Shown here: piece by piece, positions 24,001-35,451 of the stretch
How the letters are laid out: each line of letters starts with the position of its first letter
Position numbering within the stretch: the stretch's first letter is position 1
From: Arachis hypogaea
Taxonomy: Eukaryota > Streptophyta > Magnoliopsida > Fabales > Fabaceae
Direction of reading: 5' to 3'
Length of the DNA stretch: 64,000 nt
Assembly (NCBI RefSeq): GCF_003086295.3
Contig: NC_092047.1
Span: forward strand, 115,999,323-116,063,322
Notes under the pieces: model-generated
Database searches by the model: none
Told to the model about the DNA's origin: nothing
What the model saw: only the letters and a program-made list of their open reading frames with translations
Position numbers and translations under genes: made by a program

Positions 24001-26720
24001 TGATGCATGTATAAAAGATTTCAGTATTTTTTTCATAAAAGACAAAATATTAGTAATTAGAAAAGGTTACTACAAAAGGCAAGGAGGACAAAAGATCCTC
24101 ATACAAAAAATAAAAAAGATCAATAAAAAATAAGAATCAACACAAGTCAGCAGAAAAATGTTAGTAGTATAGATAACTTTTCATACTTTACCTGGAAGAA
24201 ATCTCCTTTTGCCAAAAGAAAATAGTCTTTCAGGGCCTTCAAGTGACCATTCAAGTCAGCTCGTACAACCACAAGCTGTGGACAGAGAGAATCAACATGA
24301 ATGGTGTAGAATGCAAATGCACCAAATACTAATGAACATATGAACTGAAATATGATGTTAAGCACCTGCCAGAGACGACTGGCTGCAATAGCCTGAATAG
24401 AGTCCACAGCACATTCAAATGATCTTTTATGAAATTCAGATGATTCCTGTGGAAAACTAACTATGAGTTTGCAACTTAAGCCTAGTTGGAAAACGGGAAA
24501 GAGAATCCATATCAGAAGGCATAATCCATCAATCAGTTAGCATTGTCAAAGTAAACCGAACTATACAAGTTCACCAACAACCCAACGTACGTGTAATAGA
24601 AGGCAATAAAATAACAAAATTAGTATAAAGAATACAGTTAAGTGATAGGTTAGGAGACGAAAACCTTTAGGTCGAGGAGCATTGCTTCAATCTTATCCGA
24701 CTCATTTTGTGGAAGTAAATCTTCTCCCATTCCTGAATTAATTAGGGGCTCCCTCTGAAAATGAAAACGTCCTGCTAATCCATGTATTTTCTGAAAGCTT
24801 TTTGGTATTTGAGGATTCACAGTATCCCCAGACTGGAAGGAAGGACTAGGATTCCGCAGAACCCTAACAGCTTTACCAGCAAAAAGAATTGATTCTGCAA
24901 CATGCATAGGTATATACTCTGGCAGCATATCCTGCAAAACAAAAAGTATAAATAAATTGGCAAAGTTCATTAACTCATGAGTTTCAAAAATAAAGTCCAT
25001 GTATTGGAAAATTTATGAAATTTATTTGTATGAACCTTCGTATCCTGCCACTTTAAAGTAAAAGCAAAATTAACTCCACAATATATTAACTAGAACAATT
25101 TTCATCTGAAACAAACACACTGCATCATATGTCAGGAATTAGAATTAGAATAATTACCCAATAAGGATGAAAGCCCAAGTGCCAATCAGATAGAGATGCA
25201 TCATTAGTTGACATGCGTGCCAACTTGTCAGAGATGTCTGAATTAGATGAGCTATTCTCTACCTCTCTATCTTCTTGCCTAAAGTGTAGAATGAATAAGG
25301 TCAAGTATATAATTTGCAAAGTAATTGAAAATATCAGATCTCAGAGACTAAGAAATCAGAAATCTTCAACGTTATCCAAACAACTGCAAAGTTTTAAAAG
25401 AATTGAAGAGACATATACATGGATATCAACAGTATACTAGCTAAAATATTGCTTTACCTCCTAATGAAAAACTCTCCATGCTGGTCTTGAAGAATTCCAT
25501 AAACCATCCATGAAGCAAGTTGATTATACATCACCTGATGTGCGTGCCAAAGAAGCCTAAGCTTTGAAAAACAATAACCGCAAAAAGGTCAACTAATTAG
25601 CAGGGAGCGAGATCAAAGTCAATACAAAGAGCTTAGCATTTCAAAAACCACAATAAAATAAAACATCACTAAAATGCAACCCAACCCAACACAATAGCCT
25701 TCAATAATTTTTCCCTTCACTCCAATGATTTGTCTACATTATATACTATACCAATTACTAAACCTAACATATTTACAAGTTAAATATGTAAATATTTTAT
25801 TGACTTGTACAAACCCAAATTTTATACAGAACATATAGCTGGAAATGACATAGCATGCATCTTACCAATAACCAGAATATTGTGAGAAAAGAACCATATA
25901 CCTTTGCATGCATGTCTGCAGTTCAGGAACTCCACAGTGGCATCTTTTATATAGAAGATTAAGAAGCTGACCCCCTCGAATATCATCACGCTCAATCTTT
26001 AGGATGAGCTCATACAGAGGTGGCAAGATGGTAAAAAACTGAAAAGCACACCCAAAAAACAAAGTCAACATAAAAAAGAAAACCCTGCATCAACAAGAGA
26101 AAAAAAGAAAAACAAACGAAATCCACCTTGTTAAGGCCTTGAGTGACTGTAGCCAAGATTGGCTTGGTTTCAGATAACAACAACTGTTCAATATGCAGAA
26201 CAGCTGACCTATAAATCGAGAGAACCTCAACAATTCCATTGGCTAGTGCCCTACGATAAACACTAGGCTTTTCTACTTTCGACACATCAGAAACATTCCC
26301 CAAAGGTTTTGCATTCAAATATGCAGTTGAAGACCTAATCCAGCTTAAATTTCTAGACTTGCATGTGAATCGATCAAGCTCCCTATAATAAAATCCCAAT
26401 GCAATGATCTTCTCAATAAGCTGCCTGCAACAACACACAATCAATTCCAATCCCTAAGTGCAGTGTCACAGCTCAACAAGTCTCAATTGTTAGAAGGTTT
26501 AATGGGGTTTGGGAAAAGATTTGAACTTTGGGGGTAGAGAGAGAAGAGAGAGAAAGCAGAACCTGTCGCTAGGGTCGATGAAGGAGATATCGGGAGCGAG
26601 AGTGAAGGTGCATTCGTCGGAAATTGGGGTTTGGTCGGAGAGGAGGTGGTTCTCCTCACGGCGGTCGACGATCAAGTCGCCGGTGTAGCCCAGCAACGCC
26701 ATCAGAAGCTCGTGCAGCAT
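21085..26720 (-). CDS. GCP4: Gamma-tubulin complex component 4 (GCP4), 16 exons
   Basis: Exons on the minus strand are 26720-26563, 26424-26127, 26038-25902, 25556-25458, 25278-25158, 24931-24665, 24446-24366, 24275-24192, 23987-23901, 23782-23727, 23647-23465, 22992-22767, 22326-22238, 21932-21779, 21503-21381 and 21153-21085. All introns are GT-AG and phases agree throughout, giving 743 aa, against 745 for Arabidopsis GCP4 as I recall. The N-terminal GCP domain starts MLHELLMALLGYTGDLIVDR and includes CHCGVPELQTC and QVMYNQLASWMVYGILQD. The C-terminal gamma-tubulin-binding domain includes EYSVDWPLHLFFTQEVLSKY, MWRVREHMAFLIRNLQFYIQ and APFLRRFLLRLNLNSFFE. The protein is a core subunit of the gamma-tubulin ring complex that nucleates microtubules. 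The start is fixed by family agreement, although the frame is open 13 codons further upstream. No lesion is seen. Confidence 0.96.
22003..22015. repeat. G13 homopolymer in a GCP4 intron
   Basis: Thirteen consecutive G on the plus strand, next to an A-rich run, lie in the intron between GCP4 exons 13 and 14. On the gene strand this is a C13/T-rich tract about 70-80 bases upstream of the exon 14 acceptor. Length is likely to be unstable or error-prone in sequencing. Confidence 0.85.
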
Positions 26721-28890
26721 TTTTTTTTTCTTTTTTGAAAATGCGAGGTTTTGGCGCAAAATGTAGCTATGGATTGTGGTAACTGTTCATGTGAATTTTG
26801 TGAGGGATTATAAATCGTTAATGGTGTTAGTGATTAACAATGAGAATTGAGAGTGATTAGAATTTGTGGTTGGTGCAGCTGAGAAGAAAGTTGGAAGAGA
26901 GAGTCCAAACTCCAAAGTGAAAGTTGCAGGCTTTGCTTCCTTTGCTACGCTCATTTTTCTTCCCAACCGCTCGGAGAAAATAAAATTAAAAATAAAGAAA
27001 CAAAGAATAAAAGTGATTATTTTGGTTTAAAAAATTAACTTTTTACTGAAAAGATTGCCTTTTATATTTTGCTGTAAATTTTTTAAAATAAAAATCTGTA
27101 TTAAAAAATTATTTTTTAACATTTTTTATAAGTGGATAATAAGATTTGTTTAGATATTATTAAATGGTTAGAATGAAACTTTTTTTCTATTTTTTATTGT
27201 ATTTGACAAATTTTTAATGATAAAATAAAAGTATTAGAAAAAACAAAAGATATTTTTTTTTAGAAACTACAAGCTTATAATTTATATTTAAAAAAATATA
27301 TTTAAAAAATATTTTTATATTACTATCTTTAAACATAATTAATAAATAAAAAAATTAATATAAAATATTTAAACATAAAATTACTTTAAAAAATCGTTAA
27401 AAAAATCGAAAACTCATCCAAATAAATCATAAAACTAACTTCAACAAAGATTGTTTTTAATTATATAAGAAATTAAAACATACATTCGCTATAAGAAATA
27501 ATTATAAACAAATATTTGCTATAAATTTTTATGATATATACTATTTTAAGGTATAAATTTATGATAACACCATGTTTACCATTAACTTTTTTTTTTTACT
27601 TTTTGGCCAATAATCCAACATAACTGAGTGTTATTATAATTAAATTTTTTTTGTAAGATTACTGTCTTCCGGTTTTCATTGCTGCAATAAGTTCTGAATC
27701 ATCTCTAACAATTATTTAGAAAATTAAAGGAAATTTAATTTTGATGTATTATAGTGTAAATAGTTTTACACGTGTATCTAATTATATAATGTTATATCAT
27801 TAAAAATAAATATTATTTTTATTTGACTGCATAAATAATCATCTAAAAAGTCGAATATAATTGTAAGACTGTGTAAAATTTTACACTTTAAATATATCAA
27901 AATTAAACTCAATTAAAGTATGGGCAATATTTCTCCACTCCAAAAAACTAGTACTTAATAGTTAATACAAGTTGCTTTAACTCATTTAGTAATTTTACAA
28001 CTTTTATATTAGTTCAAACATCTGCAAACAATATATATATATATATATATCACTACTGAGTACAATGAAGAGATTAAAAAAGTTTTAACATTGATGATAA
28101 TATTACTTTGGGTTGAGATGTCTCCAAACACTTTAAATATTTGTAAAATTATTTATATATTATCCATTAAAATGGTTCTCAAAATAGTAATGAGATTGAG
28201 AACTAAATTTATAAAAAAATATATGTTTATTATCAATTGCTTTAATTCGATTTTTTTACTATAAGTGTATTACAGTGAATGGTTGGTTCAAGTACATGTA
28301 TATATGACATTGATTGAAAAAGTGTAAAATAGTTACATAGTTAATAAGTTAAACTAGCAACAAGTCTGTGTGAAAATTTATTGTTCCATCTAATATAAAT
28401 TTCATAGTTGCTTACCCTAATTTAATTTGTCATAATGTTTCCCTATATACTATATAGTATATACTATAGTCTAGAACCTCCCATGGGAGAAAATAAGGTG
28501 AAAACATTTAATGTACATTTCATTTTTTTCAATTACATTATTACAATCTAATATCTATACATACTTACATAGGCCTTGTTCATTTGCAGCATTAACTTGT
28601 ATTACACTCCAAAAAAATATTACTAAATCAATATATAACTATCAATGGCTGATTTACATGCACTAAGCTGACATTTGGTCTATAGATTTCAAACCACGAA
28701 TACCATACATTAACAACCATGCTTAGAATGTATGAAATTAAATTATATATTATTCGTGGGGTAGTCATCAATAAGCTGATATAATGATATACAAATTTAT
28801 TTCATCTCTTAGCGTGTTAGGATTTTAATTTTCTCTCCTTAAAACCATGGTTTGAAGTGGATAAAAGCTCAAGTTTAACTCATTTGAATG
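26721..28890. other. Intergenic sequence upstream of GCP4, AT-rich
   Basis: The first 200 bases include the GCP4 5' leader. The rest is A/T-rich with no credible open frames. It contains a (TA)n run at about 28,030-28,050 and the small MITE listed separately. Nothing else recognisable is present. Confidence 0.6.
27734..27908. mobile_element. Short MITE-like element, about 175 bp, 38-bp inverted ends
   Basis: 27734-27771 starts TTTAATTTTGATGTATTATA. The reverse complement of 27871-27908 starts GTTTAATTTTGATATATTTA and stays similar for about 38 bases, both arms ending in TTTTACAC. A clean target duplication could not be assigned, so the superfamily is open. There is no coding capacity. Confidence 0.65.
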
Positions 28891-30546
28891 ATTTGAATGA
28901 TTAAAAGGTGATTTTATAAAATGATGGCATAATTTGTAGAAAACATATACAAATGACAGTTATAAAAATATTGTGAATGAAAATTGTAATAGAGAAGATA
29001 AACAATACGATGTATCCTGGTTTAATCCCAAAGTGGGATCTACATCTAGTTTCTACCACAACAAATAGTAGAATTTTTCACTATAAACAAATTCATGTTA
29101 CAAATACCAATTCAAGGCAATACAAAAAAACAGAAATTGAAACATCCTAGCTCTCTTGCCTTTTTCATAACAGAAATTGATTCTCACTTTCTAAGCTCTC
29201 TCTTTCGTATAAATAGAATAACTCATATCAGCTCTCCTAAAATAGAATGAAACGATGAAGGCATGAAAACTCTTAAGGAAAAAAAGATAATTGTTCAGTG
29301 TAAATAAAAATATAAAACTAAGTTTGTCCTTCCTTTTTTTCTTTGAAAATTTTGTAAGCTTTCTGCTTATTTTTGACAGGTTGCTCCAACTGTATCCATA
29401 TCATTGAAGGTAATCATGTTGCATTTTGATTGGTCTGTTTGTCCTTGCAAAATTATGTTTTTCATCATCCATTTCTTCTCTTGATTTTGTACGAGGATGA
29501 TGTCTTCCATGAATTCTGCTTTTGAATTGATGCAGAGACTGCACCTCATCTGATTTGTTTGGGATTCATTGTTCCTCCATCATTCTTGCCCAGATTCCTT
29601 TGGTCTCCTAATTAGGCTTAATCCAAGTTTGCTCCGATTCGTCTCTTGCTACGCCAAAACAAACACATTAGAACAACTCATACAATTTTTGCTTAGTGCA
29701 TAGTCATCACAAGGTTAATTAATTTCTTAATTCAACAGAAGTTAATAAAAAGATAGTAAACAGCATACCAAACCAACGAGGGCCACGAGCAAGCAAGAGC
29801 AACACCAAGAAATGTAATAAAGGCCTTAGATTTGGGTGAGTCAGGGGGTGGTGCAAAAGTAGCTGACAGAAAACAATAAAAAGAAGAAAAACCATTAATG
29901 ACGAAGGCAAAAGTTGAAAGTAGAAGATTTCATCATTCTCAAGGGTTTATCCTTGAATTAACAAAATTATAACCTCCTAATAAACATTCTATGTTGTATG
30001 TAGTTTATATATAGCATTATGGCCAAAATCCCCTAACAGTAATAGCCACATAATACTATTCAAAACTTACTCAAAAGACATGCCTCAGAATTCATTTGTT
30101 CCTTTAGAGGAATACTGTTTTGAGATCACCATACCAGCCACTCAACCTTGCTTTCAACATTATTTGCTCCAAATAACCAAGTTTTAACATGCTCTCAAGT
30201 AGGGTAAAAAAAAGGTAAAAAAGCAACAATCTAAGAATTTTGTGGAAAATTGGAAAAAAGACACGAGATAAATTTAATGCTTGTGCTTTTTTTATTATGA
30301 TCACAGTAAAATAGGCTGTACCATGGGCATGATGATTGTCTTGTACATACTTCAATGTAGCAAAAGCAAAACCCTTATTCACAATGGTTATAAAAAGGTG
30401 CATGAGAAAGTATATTGTACAAGAAAATAGTCACAAGAGTAATGCAGTGCAGGATTATACCACTCTAGCTTGAAGTTGCTGCCTGAGACAACAAAGTTCA
30501 AGTATATACATAGCTCCTTGTCCATGTACTCAACCAGCAAAGAATT
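28891..30546. repeat. Resistance-gene 3' flank, copy A of a dispersed duplication
   Basis: This 1.66-kb segment is nearly identical to 61911-63614 in the same orientation and partly to 60260-60620. It lies immediately 3' of the NB-LRR gene (minus strand) and probably includes its 3' UTR or UTR intron. Small open frames within it (for example 29367-29549) are conserved between A and B only as far as the DNA is, so they need not be coding. Differences between copies include short-tandem changes such as in the GAGCAAGCAAG stretch near 29,788. Confidence 0.9.
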
Positions 30547-31176
30547 AGTACATAGAAAACTTTTAAGATCATCTGCATTAAGAAAATTCAAACGAATAAC
30601 TCAATTATTCTACAAGATCTTTATTTAAGCATGCCCAAAGATTTCCTATGTTTGTTTAATGCAGATTTCAAACATGAGACTTTGAAGAGTATCGAATGAT
30701 AAGAGCATTTTTAATGTTAAGATTGTACTTTAATGGCAATTAATTCTCCAGGAATCCTTTAAGAGAATAAAGCAAATGTTAATTTAAATCCAAATAGATA
30801 TCCTTACAAGATTGGAGGCGCAGCACCCAAATGCAATAAATTGACAAGTCCCAGAAGAATCAATAGATGTCCCTATACATGAAGAAAGAAAGAAGAAATA
30901 ATAAAATAAAGGGAGAGGAGGGAATTCCAAAATTGACATTGTATCCTAAAAAAAGTTAACAGTTTTGTGATACTATATGTTGGGGGAAGTAGGCATTGAC
31001 TGGAGGGGTGATTAAGAGTGTTAAAAGAGAGGAATGGGTTTTGTATTTGCCTCAAAAAAGAGTAGGATAAATTTTTGAAATAAAAGGAAGATATGTAGGA
31101 GAGAATGAATATGATGTTGGGAAAATGAAGTGAAGTGGGTTTGGGATATAGAGAGATAGCAAAAGAGTTACCTGTT
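30547..31176. other. Proximal 3' region of the NB-LRR gene
   Basis: No independent gene is visible. Five bases after the NB-LRR stop codon the minus strand reads ACAG|GTAACT, a good splice donor at 31171, suggesting an intron in the 3' UTR. The minus-strand frame 31217-30873 starts inside the coding sequence in another frame and is T-rich artefact. Confidence 0.45.
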
Positions 31177-34100
31177 TTAAGATGTTGAGTCATTGAGGAT
31201 CTTTGTGCCGTCAACATAAATTTGAGGGATGTGGGAAATGGATGGCCAAATGTGGGGGTCCTTCCTCTCTATGCCTTCACCCAACAACCCACATTCTCTG
31301 ATTCTGAGTTCCCTTAAAGAGCCAGGCACCCTTATTATCTTCTCCAGCTTAGGGCACTCTGAAATTATTAATTCTCGGAGGGACTGTGACTGTGACAGCT
31401 CCAGAGATGTCAAATTTTCACTTCTTGCGATTGTGAGAAACTTCAGATTTGGAAACGCTGGCAATGCGAAGGATGTAAGCGAATCACAGCTGTTGTCTAT
31501 TGTAAGACTCGTTAGTGAGTAATGTTGTTGGTGTTGCATTGGGAATTCTACATTCTTGCAATCGTATAGGCGCAACTCTTTCAACGAAGGGGGCAAAGAA
31601 TCCCCTGGAAATGATATAGCTGATGAGCACTCTGAGATCCTTAGGTCTATGAGAGAGGTTGGTTGGGTGTGGGTCATGGCCTCAAACACATACTCCACCT
31701 GCTGCTCTCCATTAACCCATAGTCTCTCCAACATGGAAAGTGGTAGCTCCCGCATTCTTGCTTCCTGTTTGCCATCTATTATTAATTGGCGTATGATGGG
31801 AGCTCTTGGCAGATAACAACCAAGCTCCTCGCATCCTCTAATGTGGAGTTCTTCCAAAGATGGAAGGAAAGTGGGCAAATCTCCTCTTAACTTAGGGCAG
31901 TCCTCTATTATAAGCTCCTCAAGTTTCGGAAATGGTGCATCATCATCATCATCATTACATTCATATGACTCCCATTCCTCCCAGCAAGGCATATCACGGA
32001 ATGCCAGATATTTAAGGGATCGGAAGGGTGTCTCCTGATGCTGATGAGTTCCATCACCCTTATAGAATGACCCACCAATCTTCTTCACCTTCTCGAGCTC
32101 TTTAATGACTAGCCTCTCCAGAGAGGGTAACTGTCCAAGTGATGGAACCACCCAACAATTCCTGCATCCCCTCAGCACCAACACAGTTATGTTGTGGTAC
32201 GAAGACTGCCCTACCCAATCCGGAAACATGGTACCTCTGTAATCCCAGATGAATAGCTTCTTCAAGTCTTTGTGAGGACGTAATTTGTCAAGTACATCTT
32301 TTTCGATTTCGGAATCAACAATATCACCATCTTCAGCTGATGTCCACTCCAACCATAGATTATTGATGTGTTTCTTATCAACCATTCTTGCTTTCCAAGC
32401 TTCACTGCTATTAACGGCATTCTCTAGTTGCTTAATATGAAATGACCCTTGAAGATTTACAAGTTCTCCCAATTCCCCTATCCCATTCTCTTCATGCTCG
32501 CCAACAATATAGTAATGCAGAATCTGCAAATCTTTTAATTTGCTCATCCCTTTTGGCATCTCTTCTAAATTAGTATCTTCAATATCCAGATAGCGCATAT
32601 TTACAAGATCTTGCATCTTGCTTGGGAGCTTTTTGAGTCCTCCACATCTGCGCAACTTCAATATTTGTAAATTATACAATTTGCTCAATGACTCGGGAAA
32701 TTCCACAATAGGCGTACGAGAGAGATCCAAATGACGTAAATTTACAAGATCCTGCATGTTGGTTCGAAGCTTTTCTAGTCTTTCACACCCTGTCAACTTC
32801 AGTGTTTGTAAATTATGCAATTTGCTCAATGACTCGGGCAATACCCCAATTGCCGAATAAGAGAGATCCAAATGAAGCAAATTTACAAGATCCTGCATGT
32901 TGATTGGAAGCTTTTCTAGTCTTGCACAATGACTCAACTTCAGTGTTTGTAAATTATAAAATTTGCACATTGACTCTGGCAATGTCTCAATAGGTGAATG
33001 AGAGAGATCCAAATAACGCAAATGGATCAAATCACCTATTGAATCGAGCAATGAAAGAGGAAAGAATTTAAATGACAAAACCCTTAAGCGCTTCAACTGT
33101 GCAAATAAGCCACAAAGATCAACTTCCTCTGTGGAATCCTCCCATGTTTCAAAACTGATATTCAGCAATGTCCTTGCATTTTTTAAATAATCACATACTT
33201 CCGAGATCTCTGAGAATAACGAATCATCGATGACAAGACCATATGAAAGATGACGAGGACAAGCATCATGCTTGTCTGCAGTTTTGAGTTCAAAGTTTCT
33301 AGAAAAGAACTTTCCACCGTAGAATATTGCTAAATCATGCATGAGATCGTGCATCACAAATAAATTTTCATTGGTTTTAGAATGTTGGAAAAACGATCTT
33401 GAAACCAAATCATTAAAATATTTAGAACCAACTTCTTCTAAAGTGCTGCCACTCTTCGGTTGCTGCAAAAGACCTTCTGCCATCCACAATAACACCAGTT
33501 CATCTCTTTTGAATTCATAGTCTTTTGGGAATAAAGAACAATAAACAAAGCAACGTTTTAAGTGGGAAGGGAGGTAGTGATAACTAATTCTTAATGCTGG
33601 AAGAATCCCACTATCTTTTTTGGGAAGTTCCCAAATTTCATTCCTCAATATAAACTCCCAATCTGCTATTTCTTTTCTTGCTCTTAATAAACCTCCAAGT
33701 GTTTGAGCAGCCAAAGCTAACCCATTACACTTTTTGACAATTTTTCGACCAACTACTTCTAAAGCAGAACGGATATGAGGTTCAGCAGAATTAAGACATG
33801 CATGATCTGCAAACACTGACCAGCAGTGATCATCACCCAACAAACTCAAACGGAAAGTTGGAATAGTTTTCACCATATCAGCAATCGAATCAAGACGAGT
33901 TGTTACAAGAATCTTAACACCCCCGTTACTAGATTTGAAAGGCTTTAAAAAACTTATCCAGGCATCATAATTGTTACTCCACATGTCGTCCAAAACAACC
34001 AACAACTTCTTCCCTGCTAGGACTTCCTTTGAACTCTCCTGAATTGTGTTTAGCTCAGTTGAGTTGCAAGAACTAGAAGTTACTTTCTCCATCACCGTCT

Positions 34101-34800
34101 TTGTCGCCTTAAGAACATCAAATTCTTCTTGCCCATCACAAACCCATGCCTTAACATCAAATTTTTGTTTCACTCGGTCATCATTGTAAACCATCTGAGC
34201 CAAAGTAGTCTTTCCTATTCCACCCATGCCGACCATAGGAATCACGGATATTCCACCGTCATTGGTAACATCTAACAACAGTTTTACTATGGCCTCCCTG
34301 TCTTGGTCCCTGCCATATATTTGATGCACACCAACCAGAGATGTTGAGGGGATCCTCCATGACATGTCCTCCACCGGTATCTCCTTCAAGCCAAGACCAT
34401 CTTTCTCATTTACAATTGACTCTAATGCAGTAATGATCTCTTCTATCTTGGTTACTATCTCACCATCACCATGCAAATTGACATAGCGAGACAGAGAGTT
34501 ACCTTGAACCTTTTGAATGGCAGCTTTGGTGGTGACTTCATCAAGTATGTCTTCAGCATCGTACACAGCATACTTCAGCCTGTCCAGCCAGTGCTTCACA
34601 GCTTCCTCTTCGATCTGCCTCCGCTCGGCGTCATTGATCACAGCATGAGCAGCCTTCAGAACTGTCTCCAGCTTCTCAACCAGCTTCCGGTTAAGCTTCT
34701 TTCTCTGGATGAAGTTGACAAGTAAGGGTGAAATCAGCATGTCGTAGATAGTGCCAAGTGCAGAGTTGAGAAAAGCTTCTCCCACAAATCTTGCAGCCAT
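31177..34800 (-). CDS. CC-NB-LRR disease-resistance protein (RPP13-like/I2-like class), intact
   Basis: The frame is uninterrupted for 1207 codons. Residues 1-100 form an Rx-type coiled coil with the EDVID-like DAEDILDEV (81-89). The NB-ARC domain has P-loop GMGGIGKTTLAQ (191-202), kinase-2 LLVVLDDMW (266-274), RNBS-B ILVTTR (297-302), a GLPL box altered to GLALAA (360-365), RNBS-D CFVYCSLFPKDYEF (417-430) and MHDL (483-486). RNBS-A reads KAWVCDGQEEFDV, which departs from the usual CVSxxFD. Leucine-rich repeats fill about 570-1207. Within them a 47-residue double LRR is repeated with 141-bp spacing (repeat starts near 32719, 32860 and 33001). Intracellular immune receptors of this class recognise pathogen effectors and switch on ADP/ATP exchange. 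No effector can be predicted. All key nucleotide-binding residues are present, so it may be functional. A LINE 3' end lies about 650 bp upstream. Confidence 0.96.
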   Translation of the reverse strand: MAARFVGEAFLNSALGTIYDMLISPLLVNFIQRKKLNRKLVEKLETVLKAAHAVINDAERRQIEEEAVKHWLDRLKYAVYDAEDILDEVTTKAAIQKVQGNSLSRYVNLHGDGEIVTKIEEIITALESIVNEKDGLGLKEIPVEDMSWRIPSTSLVGVHQIYGRDQDREAIVKLLLDVTNDGGISVIPMVGMGGIGKTTLAQMVYNDDRVKQKFDVKAWVCDGQEEFDVLKATKTVMEKVTSSSCNSTELNTIQESSKEVLAGKKLLVVLDDMWSNNYDAWISFLKPFKSSNGGVKILVTTRLDSIADMVKTIPTFRLSLLGDDHCWSVFADHACLNSAEPHIRSALEVVGRKIVKKCNGLALAAQTLGGLLRARKEIADWEFILRNEIWELPKKDSGILPALRISYHYLPSHLKRCFVYCSLFPKDYEFKRDELVLLWMAEGLLQQPKSGSTLEEVGSKYFNDLVSRSFFQHSKTNENLFVMHDLMHDLAIFYGGKFFSRNFELKTADKHDACPRHLSYGLVIDDSLFSEISEVCDYLKNARTLLNISFETWEDSTEEVDLCGLFAQLKRLRVLSFKFFPLSLLDSIGDLIHLRYLDLSHSPIETLPESMCKFYNLQTLKLSHCARLEKLPINMQDLVNLLHLDLSYSAIGVLPESLSKLHNLQTLKLTGCERLEKLRTNMQDLVNLRHLDLSRTPIVEFPESLSKLYNLQILKLRRCGGLKKLPSKMQDLVNMRYLDIEDTNLEEMPKGMSKLKDLQILHYYIVGEHEENGIGELGELVNLQGSFHIKQLENAVNSSEAWKARMVDKKHINNLWLEWTSAEDGDIVDSEIEKDVLDKLRPHKDLKKLFIWDYRGTMFPDWVGQSSYHNITVLVLRGCRNCWVVPSLGQLPSLERLVIKELEKVKKIGGSFYKGDGTHQHQETPFRSLKYLAFRDMPCWEEWESYECNDDDDDAPFPKLEELIIEDCPKLRGDLPTFLPSLEELHIRGCEELGCYLPRAPIIRQLIIDGKQEARMRELPLSMLERLWVNGEQQVEYVFEAMTHTQPTSLIDLRISECSSAISFPGDSLPPSLKELRLYDCKNVEFPMQHQQHYSLTSLTIDNSCDSLTSFALPAFPNLKFLTIARSENLTSLELSQSQSLRELIISECPKLEKIIRVPGSLRELRIRECGLLGEGIERKDPHIWPSISHIPQIYVDGTKILNDSTS
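32719..33020 (-). repeat. 141-bp tandem LRR modules inside the NB-LRR gene
   Basis: On the plus strand GAGAGATCCAAAT recurs at 32719, 32860 and 33001, exactly 141 bases apart, and the sequence following it (ATTTACAAGATCCTGCATGT) is repeated almost unchanged in the first two. A more diverged unit lies at about 32578. Each unit encodes a pair of LRRs (LDLS...LPESLSKLxNLQTLKL...LEKL...MQDLVNL). This is recent in-frame amplification of the recognition domain. Confidence 0.9.
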
Positions 34801-35451
34801 GTTGATCTCAAGATAAGAAGAAAGAAAACAAAGGGAAGTAGTGGATGATTGTTTGCAATGAAGGTAAAGGAAGAAGTAGCAGCAGGTTCAGAAAGTGATG
34901 GTTAATTGCTTATGTATTTTGTTTTCCTTGTAGCAAAAAGACATTGACTTCACACATGCTTATTGGTCTTTGGGACAAAATATGTGGCTAGAAATGATGT
35001 GTACTGCTGAAAATAATTATGCTATGTTTGTCTTCAGACTTTATGTCATTGCAAATCGGGTTAAAGAGATTTAGAAAAATTAGGATGAGACTCACGTAAT
35101 GCGCAGGACCTAAATTAATCATGGTATACAATAAATATTAAAAATTATTATGTTTTGTAAAATTAAATTAAATATGTATTAATTAAAATTAAATTTAAAG
35201 GTATTTTATTTAAAATAATTTGTAATACAAAAGATTTAGATGTTGGAGTTATAAAGTAACATTTTTATTTAATGGTTTGATTTTTGCATTTATTTTAGTT
35301 GATGTACTTAATTTTCTTATGTGGTGCTTATCCTCTTTTTTCTTTATTGGTTATTATTAGAGTTGTTGCTTTCTTCTGTTTTTTTTTATGTCGTAAGTTC
35401 TTGTGAAGGCATGTTCTTTATGAATTGTTGAGTTATATTTGTATGCACTTT
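34801..35451. promoter_or_regulatory. Upstream region of the NB-LRR gene
   Basis: About 650 bases separate the resistance-gene start codon from the poly(A) end of an upstream LINE. The sequence must hold the proximal promoter and 5' leader. I could not fix a TATA box or start site with confidence. Confidence 0.4.

Noticed and set aside
27020..27440. Possible second MITE upstream of GCP4
   Set aside because: TTTGTTTAGAT and the complement of ATCCAAATAAATC look vaguely paired, but no convincing inverted ends or target duplication could be aligned.
29367..30591. Small frames conserved between 29-30.6 kb and 62.4-63.6 kb as possible genes
   Set aside because: Conservation is no higher than in the surrounding duplicated DNA and includes frame-independent indels, which fits a copied 3' flank.
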